Positions 5,387-10,926 of a stretch of DNA of 10,926 nucleotides are shown here, piece by piece (position 1 is the stretch's first letter; the number at the start of each line of letters is the position of its first letter). The translations under genes were made by a program, and so were the position numbers. Under the pieces are notes generated by a model. That model was given only the letters and a program-made list of their open reading frames with translations, did no database searches and was not told the DNA's origin. Source of the DNA: Thermoleophilia bacterium (GTDB taxonomy: Bacteria > Actinomycetota > Thermoleophilia > Miltoncostaeales > Miltoncostaeaceae); the NCBI GenBank assembly GCA_016463385.1, contig JAEMRL010000039.1:1-10926 (forward strand), read 5' to 3'.

Positions 5387-6127
5387 GTGGATGAGGTCAT
5401 CCGCCAGTACTTCGACTGGGACGCGGCGCGGCCCTACCTGCCGGACCTGGCCCGCGGCTTCTGGGTCACGATCCAGATCGCCGTGCTGGCCGAGGTGCTC
5501 TGCCTCGTGCTCGGCATGCTGCTCGCCGTCGCCCGGCAGGCCGGGCGCGGCGCGCGCGGTCGTGCCGGGCGGATCGGCGGAGCGGTGCTGCGGGGCATCG
5601 CCGTCGCCTACATCAACTTCTTCCGGGCGGTGCCCGCGCTGCTCGTGCTGCTGCTGATGGCGGGCAGCTTCCCGTTCCTGCCGATCCCGGTGGTCAAGGA
5701 CCTGACCACCTTCCAGATCGCCTTCCTCGGGCTGGGGCTGGTCTACGCCGCCTACATCGCCGAGGTGTACCGCGCCGGCATCGAGTCGGTCGACCGCGGG
5801 CAGACCGAGGCGGCGCGCTCGCTCGGCATGGGCGGCGGCCAGGCCATGCGCCTGATCGTCCTGCCCCAGGCGGTGCGCCGCGTGCTGCCGCCGCTGATGA
5901 ACGACTTCATCGCGCTCACCAAGGACGTCGCGCTGGTCAGCGTGCTGGCCGTCCCCGACGTGGTCTCGGTGGCCCGCGACGCGCAGTCGGTCACCTTCAA
6001 CTCGTCGACGCTCGTCGTCGCGGCCCTCTTCTACCTGGTGTTCACGCTGCCGCTGATCTGGCTGCTCGACCGCGTCATCGCCCGCGAGAAGCGGCGCGCC
6101 GGGCGCGGGGACATCGTGACGCCGTGA
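5387..6127 (+). CDS. Amino acid ABC transporter permease (HisMQ/GlnP family)
   Basis: A 246-residue inner-membrane permease. The GTG start at 5387 has GAGGGG (5374-5379) 7 nt upstream. Hydrophobic helices lie at about 28-50, 70-92, 108-127, 175-192 and 205-228. The family motif FFRAVPALLVLLLM (78-91) is present. The cytoplasmic EAA loop EAARSLGMGGGQAMRLIVLP (141-160), which docks onto the ATPase, has the conserved Gly and the Leu-Pro end. A Gly/Arg-rich cytoplasmic loop (about 52-65) precedes the second helix. Only one permease gene is present, so it probably works as a homodimer. The TGA overlaps the GTG of the ATPase gene as GTGA, implying coupled translation. Confidence 0.93.
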   Translation: MDEVIRQYFDWDAARPYLPDLARGFWVTIQIAVLAEVLCLVLGMLLAVARQAGRGARGRAGRIGGAVLRGIAVAYINFFRAVPALLVLLLMAGSFPFLPIPVVKDLTTFQIAFLGLGLVYAAYIAEVYRAGIESVDRGQTEAARSLGMGGGQAMRLIVLPQAVRRVLPPLMNDFIALTKDVALVSVLAVPDVVSVARDAQSVTFNSSTLVVAALFYLVFTLPLIWLLDRVIAREKRRAGRGDIVTP

Positions 6128-6852
6128 CCACGATCCGCGCGACCGGCCTCGTGAAGAGCTTCGGCGACAACACCGTGCTGAACGGCGTCGATCTGGACGT
6201 GGCCGAGGGCGAGGTCGTCTGCGTGATCGGGCCGTCGGGCTCGGGCAAGTCGACGCTGCTGCGCTGCCTCAACCTGCTGGAGATCCCCACGGCCGGCCGC
6301 GTGTTCATCGGCGACGACGAGATCACGGCCGACGATGCCCCCGTGGACGCCCTGCGCCGCCGGGTGGGCATGGTCTTCCAGTCGTTCAACCTCTTCCCGC
6401 ACCGCACCGTGCTCGACAACGTCGCCCTGGCGCCGATCTCCGTGCTCGGCGTCGACAAGGCCGTCGCCCACGGGCGCGCGCGCGCGCTCCTGGCGCGCGT
6501 CGGGCTCGAGGACCGCGCCGGGGAGCACCCCGCCCGGCTGTCGGGCGGTCAGCAGCAGCGCGTCGCCATCGCCCGGGCGCTCGCGATGGAGCCGGAGGCG
6601 ATGCTGTTCGACGAGGTCACGAGCGCGCTCGACCCCGAGCTGGTCAAGGACGTCCTCGGCGTCATGCGCTCGCTCGCCGAGGGCGGCATGACGATGGTGG
6701 TGGTCACCCACGAGATGGGCTTCGCCCGCGAGGTCGGCGACCGCGTCGTCTTCATGGACGGCGGCGTGATCGTGGAGCAGGGCGACCCCGCCCAGGTGCT
6801 CGAGGCCCCGCGCGCCGACCGCACCAAGCGCTTCCTCTCCCGCGTGCTCTAG
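6124..6852 (+). CDS. Amino acid ABC transporter ATP-binding protein (GlnQ/HisP family)
   Basis: A 242-residue ABC ATPase with every core motif: Walker A GPSGSGKST (36-44), Q-loop Gln86 in VFQSFNLFPH, signature LSGGQQQR (139-146), Walker B AMLFDE with catalytic Glu164, D-loop SALD (167-170), and switch His196 in VTHEMGFA. The FQSFNLFPH and THEMGFAREV wording is typical of polar amino acid importers, so this is the energy subunit of the binding protein and permease upstream. The GTG start at 6124 lies in a GTGA overlap with the permease stop. Its TAG stop shares the tetranucleotide CTAG (6849-6852) with the stop of the convergent lipB gene, so no spacer or hairpin separates the two operons. Confidence 0.95.
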   Translation: MTTIRATGLVKSFGDNTVLNGVDLDVAEGEVVCVIGPSGSGKSTLLRCLNLLEIPTAGRVFIGDDEITADDAPVDALRRRVGMVFQSFNLFPHRTVLDNVALAPISVLGVDKAVAHGRARALLARVGLEDRAGEHPARLSGGQQQRVAIARALAMEPEAMLFDEVTSALDPELVKDVLGVMRSLAEGGMTMVVVTHEMGFAREVGDRVVFMDGGVIVEQGDPAQVLEAPRADRTKRFLSRVL

Positions 6853-7535
6853 GCCGCCCGGGCCGTCCGCGCGAGCAGCTCGTCCAGCGTGGCCGGTGTG
6901 AGGTCGAGTCCCAGCCGCCGCGCGATGGCCTCGGCGAGCGCGTCGTCCACCCGGTCGCGGTCCGGGTCGCCGCCCTCCGCGGCGATCGAGGTGGCCTCGA
7001 CCCCCGGTGCGCCGCAGGCGGTCATCACCCGGAACCAGTCGAGGTCGGGCTCCCGGTTGAGGGCGAGTCCATGGGTGGTGATGCCCCCGGCGACGCGGAT
7101 GCCGACGCTGCCGAGCTTGCGGCCGCCGGCGTAGAGGCCCATCGCGTCGTCGCCCGGTGCCGCGCCGGCGAGCGCGGCCGCATCCTCCATCGCCCCGACG
7201 AGCGCCTGCACGAACTCCCTCACGCGCCGCCCGGCGCGCAGGTCGGCGATCACGTAGCCGACGCTCTGGCCGGGACCGTGCCAGGTCATCTGGCCGCCGC
7301 GGTCGACGGCGGCGAACGTCGCCCCCATCGCGGCGAGCGCCGCGTCGTCGAGGAAGAGGTCCTCGCGTCGCCCGTGACGCCCGGCGGTGAACACCGGGGG
7401 GTGCTCCAGCAGCCAGACCACGTCGGGCAGCGCGCCCGCGGCGCGCGCGCCGGCCAGCCGGCGCTGGACCTCCCACGCCGCTCGGTAGTCGATCGAGGGC
7501 GTGCGCACGAGCAGCCCGGGCCGCGCGGCGCTCAT
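6849..7535 (-). CDS. lipB: Lipoyl(octanoyl) transferase LipB
   Basis: A 228-residue enzyme that moves octanoate from acyl carrier protein to the lipoyl domains of 2-oxoacid dehydrogenases and the glycine cleavage H protein, the first step of endogenous lipoate assembly in the cytoplasm. Key features are LLEHPPVFTAGRHGR (42-56), the signature RGGQMTWHGPGQSVGY (79-94), catalytic Lys140 in GRKLGSVGIRV, HGLALN (155-160), and catalytic Cys174 in MTACGAPGVEATSI. The ATG at 7535 overlaps the TGA of the acetyltransferase gene as ATGA; longer readings up to 7868 run through that gene and are rejected. lipA, the usual partner, is not in the window. The stop overlaps the convergent ABC ATPase stop at CTAG. 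Confidence 0.95.
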   Translation of the reverse strand: MSAARPGLLVRTPSIDYRAAWEVQRRLAGARAAGALPDVVWLLEHPPVFTAGRHGRREDLFLDDAALAAMGATFAAVDRGGQMTWHGPGQSVGYVIADLRAGRRVREFVQALVGAMEDAAALAGAAPGDDAMGLYAGGRKLGSVGIRVAGGITTHGLALNREPDLDWFRVMTACGAPGVEATSIAAEGGDPDRDRVDDALAEAIARRLGLDLTPATLDELLARTARAA

Positions 7536-8038
7536 CCGACCTCCAGGTGGCGCTCCACGATCGTGACGTCGCGCCACTCGCCCTCGCGCTGCGCGTGGGC
7601 GCGGTGCGTTCCCACAGTGTGAAACCCGGATCCGTGCGCCAGCGCCAGGCCCGCCGCGTTCTCGGGCAGGATCATCCCCACGAGCTTCCAGTAGCCGAAC
7701 GACGGCGCCGCCTCTGCCAGGGCGCGGAGCATCGTGCGCCCGACGCCGCGCCCGTGGCATCTCTCGGCGACGTAGACCGTGTACTCGCCGACCCCCGCGT
7801 ACCAGGAGCGGTGCGAGAAGGGGGCGATGGCCGACCACGCCACGACATGGTCCTCCAGGAGCCCGCACCAGACCGGCGCGCGCTCGACGCGCGCGGCCAG
7901 CCAGGCCCTGCGCTCGTCCTCGCTGTGCGGTCCGGTGGCGAATGTGGCCATACCGCCGGAGGCCGCCTCGTCGTAGATCTCGCCGATCGCGCGGGCGTCA
8001 CGGCTCTCGGCGGGGCGGATCACGAGCGACGCGGACAC
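7532..8038 (-). CDS. GNAT N-acetyltransferase, phosphinothricin acetyltransferase-like
   Basis: A 168-residue single-domain GNAT enzyme. It opens LVIRPAESRDARAIGEIYDEAA, carries GEYTVYVAERCHGRGVGRTML (84-104) with the acetyl-CoA loop HGRGVG and a likely catalytic Glu85, and ends with SGFHTVGTHRAHAQREGEWRDV, the pattern of the PAT/YwnH group (COG1247). Known members acetylate free amino compounds such as phosphinothricin, methionine sulfoximine or related amino acids; the true substrate is unknown. The start is GTG 8038. A TAGAGT box (8052-8047) ends 8 nt before it and no Shine-Dalgarno sequence is seen, so the message is probably leaderless. It is the first gene of a two-gene unit with lipB, joined by an ATGA overlap at 7532-7535. 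Confidence 0.88.
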   Translation of the reverse strand: MSASLVIRPAESRDARAIGEIYDEAASGGMATFATGPHSEDERRAWLAARVERAPVWCGLLEDHVVAWSAIAPFSHRSWYAGVGEYTVYVAERCHGRGVGRTMLRALAEAAPSFGYWKLVGMILPENAAGLALAHGSGFHTVGTHRAHAQREGEWRDVTIVERHLEVG

Positions 8039-8052
8039 GGTGAGTCACTCTA
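8039..8052 (-). promoter_or_regulatory. Candidate -10 and near-leaderless start of the GNAT-lipB operon
   Basis: Minus-strand TAGAGT (8052-8047) followed by 8 nt and the GTG at 8038. There is no RBS and no convincing -35 box. Confidence 0.4.
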
Positions 8053-8097
8053 GTGTTCTCCCGATGCCCCATGCCGTAGTGACGGGTGCCCGCCCCC

Positions 8098-8103
8098 TAT
8101 GGT
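8098..8103 (+). promoter_or_regulatory. Candidate -10 of the RCC1-repeat gene, overlapping the first possible ATG
   Basis: TATGGT (8098-8103) matches the -10 consensus at its first two and last bases. It contains the ATG at 8099, so if it is the real -10 then translation must begin downstream, for example at GTG 8120. Confidence 0.35.
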
Positions 8104-10192
8104 ACGAACCGGACCACCAGTGACGAACGCCTCCGCCCACACGGGGTGGCTCGCGAGTGCCATCGCGGCTGTCCTCCTCCTCATACTCGTCGTCCCGACG
8201 GCGTCGGCCGAGCAGGCCTCGTCGGATCTGCGACGGGCCCAGTCGGGCTACCTCGACGCCGGCGACGAGCACACCTGCGCGGTCCTCGCCGACCGCTCGG
8301 CCCGGTGCTGGGGCAAGGGCCTCGCCGGCCGCCTCGGCTACGGGAACGAGGACAACGTCCTGAGCGCCGGTGGGGGCGGCCCGATCTCCTTCGGCCCCGG
8401 GCGGAGCGCCCGTGCGATCGTCGCCGGCGACTTCCACAGCTGCGCGGTGCTCGACGACGGGTCGGCGCGCTGCTGGGGCTTCGGGGCCAACGGGCGCCTG
8501 GGCTACGGAAGCTCGGCCAACGTCCTCTCCCCGGCCACGGCCCCCGCCATCGACCTCGGCCCGGGCCGGACGGCGACGGCCATCACCGCGGGGGCGTCTC
8601 ACACCTGCGTGATCCTCGACACCGGCGCCGTCCGCTGCTGGGGCAACGGCGTCTCCGGGCGGCTGGGCTACGGCGACCAGCGCTCGATCGGCGACGACGA
8701 GACGCCGGCGGCCGTCGGCACGGTCGACATCGGGGCCGGGCGCACGGCCGTCGCCATCTCGGCCGGTGACTTCCACACCTGCGTGATCCGCGACGACGCC
8801 CAGCTGGTCTGCTGGGGCTTCGGTTCGGGCGGCCAGCTCGGCTACGGCGGCACCTCCGACGTGGGCGACAACGAGACCCCCGGAGCGGCGGGCCCGGTCA
8901 ACCTCGGGGCGCGCCGCGTGCGCGCGGTGTCGGGCGGCAAGGGCCACACCTGCGTCGTGCTCGACGACGCCTCGGCGCGCTGCTGGGGCTTCGGCGCCGA
9001 CGGCAGGCTCGGCTACGGCGGCACCGCCTCGATCACGAGCGCCGTCGCCGCCATCCCCATCGACCTCGGCCCCGGCCGCACGGCGATCGCCATCGGGGCC
9101 GGCGAGGCCCACTCGTGCGCCATCCTCGACACGGGCGCCGTGCGCTGCTGGGGCTTCGGCGGCAACGGGCGTCTCGGCACCGGCGCCACGGACTCGATCG
9201 GCAACGACCCCGGCGAGACGCCGGCGAGCGTCGCGCCGGTCGATCTCGGCGCGGGCCGCGTGGCCCGGGCCCTCACGGTCGGCTTCTCGCACACCTGCGC
9301 CCTCCTCGACGATGCCACCGTCCGCTGCTGGGGCTTCGGGGGCAGTGGCCGTCTCGGCTACGGCAACGAGAACAGCGTCGGCGACAGCCCCGCGCGCAGC
9401 GTCCTGGCGGCCGGACCGGTCCCGCTCGGCGGCACCGTCGCCCCGACCGTCGCCGACCTCTCGCTCGGCCTCTCCGCGAGCGCCGGCTCGGTGCCCGTGG
9501 GCGGTGCCGTCTCGCTCACCGTCTCGCTGGTGAACCGCGGGCCGGACACCACCGACGGCATCGCCGTCGGCCTGCCGGCGCCCGACGGCCTCGTCTACCG
9601 CGCGGCCACGGCCTCCCAGGGGGGCTTCGCCGGCCCCACGGGCCTCTGGAGCGTCGGCGCGCTGCCCCCCGGCGGCTCGGCGGCCCTGACGGTCTCCGTC
9701 ACCGCGAGCACGCCGGGAACGCGCACCGTCGCCGCGGAGGTCGGATCCTCGACCGTCCTCGATCCCACCTCGACGCCCGCCAACGGGGCGGCCGAGGACG
9801 ACCGCGCCGCGGTGACCCTGGTGGTGCCGGGGATCTCCGGCCCTCTGCCCAGCGCCCGCAAGCTGCCGCGCAAGCTCGGCGTCAAGGTCGTGCGGGTCCC
9901 CAAGCGCGGCGTCGCGAAGCGCCTCGTCGTCTCGGGCGCCCTCACCCTCCCGTCGGGCACGCCGCGCATGCGCTGCGCCGGGAAGGTCCGCGTGCGTGCG
10001 CTGATCGGCAAGCGCGCCGTCGCCTCGTCGACCGCGACGCTGCGCGCGCGGCGCGGCACCTGCGCCTACGCCGTGACGCTGCGCCCCAAGCGCACCGGCT
10101 CGACGACGTTCGTGAAGGTCTCGGCGACCTTCCTCGGCACGGCGCTGATGAAGCCCCGCGCCGCGAAGGCCATCCGGGTCCGCATCCGGTAG
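8099..10192 (+). CDS. Secreted RCC1-repeat beta-propeller protein with DUF11-like domain and basic C-terminus
   Basis: 697 residues from ATG 8099; GTG 8120 (residue 8) is a serious alternative start because a -10-like TATGGT covers the ATG. A signal peptide (hydrophobic 17-34, likely cleavage after ASA at 37) sends it out of the cell. Residues 54-445 are seven RCC1-type repeats, each with H(T/S)C, nine residues, then CWG and a GRLGYG-like turn, enough for one seven-bladed propeller. Residues 450-577 resemble a DUF11/CARDB Ig-like domain (LSLGLSASAGSVPVGGAVSL, NRGPDTTDG). Residues 580-697 are rich in Lys and Arg, contain Cys626 and Cys654, and look like a further beta-sandwich of a type common in Thermoleophilia surface proteins. 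No sortase motif or final membrane helix is present. Function is unknown; a cell-surface binding role is a guess. It is convergent with the HtrA-type gene. Confidence 0.85.
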   Translation: MVRTGPPVTNASAHTGWLASAIAAVLLLILVVPTASAEQASSDLRRAQSGYLDAGDEHTCAVLADRSARCWGKGLAGRLGYGNEDNVLSAGGGGPISFGPGRSARAIVAGDFHSCAVLDDGSARCWGFGANGRLGYGSSANVLSPATAPAIDLGPGRTATAITAGASHTCVILDTGAVRCWGNGVSGRLGYGDQRSIGDDETPAAVGTVDIGAGRTAVAISAGDFHTCVIRDDAQLVCWGFGSGGQLGYGGTSDVGDNETPGAAGPVNLGARRVRAVSGGKGHTCVVLDDASARCWGFGADGRLGYGGTASITSAVAAIPIDLGPGRTAIAIGAGEAHSCAILDTGAVRCWGFGGNGRLGTGATDSIGNDPGETPASVAPVDLGAGRVARALTVGFSHTCALLDDATVRCWGFGGSGRLGYGNENSVGDSPARSVLAAGPVPLGGTVAPTVADLSLGLSASAGSVPVGGAVSLTVSLVNRGPDTTDGIAVGLPAPDGLVYRAATASQGGFAGPTGLWSVGALPPGGSAALTVSVTASTPGTRTVAAEVGSSTVLDPTSTPANGAAEDDRAAVTLVVPGISGPLPSARKLPRKLGVKVVRVPKRGVAKRLVVSGALTLPSGTPRMRCAGKVRVRALIGKRAVASSTATLRARRGTCAYAVTLRPKRTGSTTFVKVSATFLGTALMKPRAAKAIRVRIR
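8258..9433 (+). repeat. Seven tandem RCC1-type coding repeats
   Basis: The core TGCTGGGGC (Cys-Trp-Gly) recurs at 8306, 8471, 8636, 8810, 8981, 9146 and 9326, spaced 165, 165, 174, 171, 165 and 180 bp, all multiples of three. Repeats 3, 4 and 6 carry a longer acidic loop (GDDETP, GDNETP, NDPGETP), while the others have shorter loops. The repeats are diverged in DNA, so this is an old protein repeat rather than a recent DNA expansion. Confidence 0.9.
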
Positions 10193-10209
10193 GTCCCGCC
10201 CGGCGGGAC
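10193..10209. terminator. Hairpin between the RCC1 gene and the HtrA-type gene (candidate bidirectional terminator)
   Basis: GTCCCGCC (10193-10200) and GGCGGGAC (10202-10209) are perfect inverted copies around a single C, which in RNA gives a 6-bp stem and 5-nt loop. It starts directly after one TAG stop and ends one base before the other strand's TAG. No T-tract follows. Confidence 0.45.
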
Positions 10210-10210
10210 G

Positions 10211-10926
10211 CTAGGGGGCGGCGGGGACGACCCCGACGTCGTCGGGCCGGTCCTCGAGCGTGATGCTCAGCCCGGTGCGCGTGCCGTCGCGCAGCACGGT
10301 GAGGGGAAGGGTCTCGCCGACCGCGCGCGACGAGACGGCGCGGCTGACGTCGGCCATGTCCTCCACCGGCCGGCCGTCGACGGCGACGATCAGGTCGCCG
10401 CCACGCGGCACGTCGGCGTCCCGCGGGGTGGTCGCCGCCTTCAGGCCGGCCTCGCGCGCCGGTCCCCGTTCGTCGACCTCGATCACGGCGACGCCGCGGA
10501 CGTCGCCGATGCCGAGCGCGTCGGCGATCGCGGGCGTCACGGAGCGCCCGGTGACCCCGAGCCAGGCGTGCTCGGCGCGGCCGCGGGCGATGATCGCGTC
10601 GGCCACCGGGCGGATGGTGTCGATCGGCACCGCGAAGCCGATGCCGTTGCTGCCGCCGCTCTCGGTGGCGATCTGGGAGTTGATCCCCAGCACGCGGCCG
10701 TCGCGGTCGAGCAGCGGACCGCCCGAGTTGCCGGTGTTGATCGCCGCGTCGGTCTGGATCACGTTCTGGATCTCGAAGCCGTTGGGCGCGGTGATGATGC
10801 GCTTGAGCGCCGAGACGATCCCGGTGGTCGCCGTGCGCTCCAGGCCGAACGGGTTGCCGATCGCGATCACGGGGTCGCCCACCACCAAGTCGGCGCTGCG
10901 GCCGAGCGGCAGCGGCGCGACCCCGG
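10211..10926 (-). CDS. HtrA/DegP-type trypsin-like serine protease with PDZ domain, N-terminus cut off
   Basis: The frame is open from the right window edge to the TAG at 10211-10213, so the true start lies outside. The visible part begins APLPLGRSADLVVGDPVIAI, followed by GNPFGLERTATTGIVSALKR, the usual HtrA core. The catalytic Ser is in TDAAINTGNSGGPLLD (codon 10726-10724); the His and Asp of the triad must lie upstream, beyond the edge. GIGFAVPID ends the protease domain. A PDZ domain follows (WLGVTG, GVAVIEVDERGPAREAGL, GGDLIVAVDGRPVEDMADVS). A short acidic-to-Pro/Ala tail closes it. In actinomycetes such proteins usually have an N-terminal membrane helix and act outside the membrane in protein quality control; that part is not visible here. 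It is convergent with the RCC1-repeat gene, separated only by a hairpin. Confidence 0.93.
   Translation of the reverse strand, partial: GVAPLPLGRSADLVVGDPVIAIGNPFGLERTATTGIVSALKRIITAPNGFEIQNVIQTDAAINTGNSGGPLLDRDGRVLGINSQIATESGGSNGIGFAVPIDTIRPVADAIIARGRAEHAWLGVTGRSVTPAIADALGIGDVRGVAVIEVDERGPAREAGLKAATTPRDADVPRGGDLIVAVDGRPVEDMADVSRAVSSRAVGETLPLTVLRDGTRTGLSITLEDRPDDVGVVPAAP

Noticed and set aside
6031..7476. Long minus-strand open frame across the ABC ATPase and lipB region
   Set aside because: It runs antisense to the ATPase and in the wrong frame through lipB, and its translation is low-complexity Arg/Gly/Ala sequence.
8045..9292. Long minus-strand open frame opposite the RCC1 repeats
   Set aside because: It is an Ala/Arg/Glu-rich shadow of the repetitive plus-strand gene, with no recognisable motif and no start signal; the plus-strand protein has clear domains.
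8258..9433. CRISPR-like or mobile repeat array
   Set aside because: The periodic TGCTGGGGC copies are codon-phased protein repeats (RCC1 blades) with diverged DNA between them, not identical repeats with unique spacers.
1..10926. tRNA, rRNA, insertion sequence or phage genes
   Set aside because: I saw no cloverleaf-like sequence, transposase or integrase motif, terminal inverted repeats or target duplications; the intergenic gaps are all under about 150 bp.

Overview
The window is very GC-rich, uses GTG starts freely, and has tightly packed genes that often overlap by 4 bp. It carries an AhpE-like peroxiredoxin and an extracellular RCC1-repeat protein with a DUF11-like domain and a basic C-terminal tail. 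This points to a high-GC actinomycete, and the RCC1/DUF11/basic-tail design suggests the Thermoleophilia/Solirubrobacterales side. The lineage call is inference. Most of the window is ordinary chromosomal housekeeping. No mobile element, CRISPR array, tRNA or rRNA was seen.

Layout. (1) 2-751 (+): the C-terminal part of a DHA2-type MFS exporter, cut by the window edge. (2) 762-2326 (-): a two-gene operon of a ring-cleaving dioxygenase (VOC/glyoxalase fold) followed, through a GTGA overlap, by an alpha/beta hydrolase. The pair resembles the MhqO/MhqE dioxygenase and MhqD hydrolase of Bacillus quinone detoxification. Its promoter (TTGCGT-N17-TATAGT) is bracketed by two TTGC-N4-GCAA palindromes that look like MarR-type operators; this is the most informative regulatory feature here. 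(3) 2471-3475 (+): rlmN. (4) 3506-3976 (-): a peroxiredoxin with an altered active-site loop. (5) 4069-4463 (+): a 69-residue membrane protein followed by a roughly 62-residue acidic protein that seems to start at CTG within a CTGA overlap. (6) 4542-6852 (+): a complete polar amino acid ABC importer operon (lipoprotein binding protein, permease, ATPase) with its own promoter and RBS. (7) 6849-8038 (-): a GNAT acetyltransferase, then lipB through an ATGA overlap. (8) 8099-10192 (+): a secreted seven-blade RCC1-type propeller with an invariant cysteine pair in each blade. (9) 10211-10926 (-): the C-terminal part of an HtrA/DegP-type serine protease with a PDZ domain, cut by the right edge.

Recurring themes. 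Convergent genes meet almost stop-to-stop: three of the four junctions hold a compact GC hairpin without a T-tract, and the fourth shares one CTAG for both stop codons. Several genes have a TAnnnT hexamer 6-8 nt before the start codon, suggesting leaderless transcripts (rlmN, the small membrane protein, the GNAT). Functionally, the quinone/phenol-type detoxification pair, the peroxiredoxin and HtrA are stress functions. The ABC importer, lipB and rlmN are core metabolism and translation. No stretch longer than about 150 bp lacks a gene.
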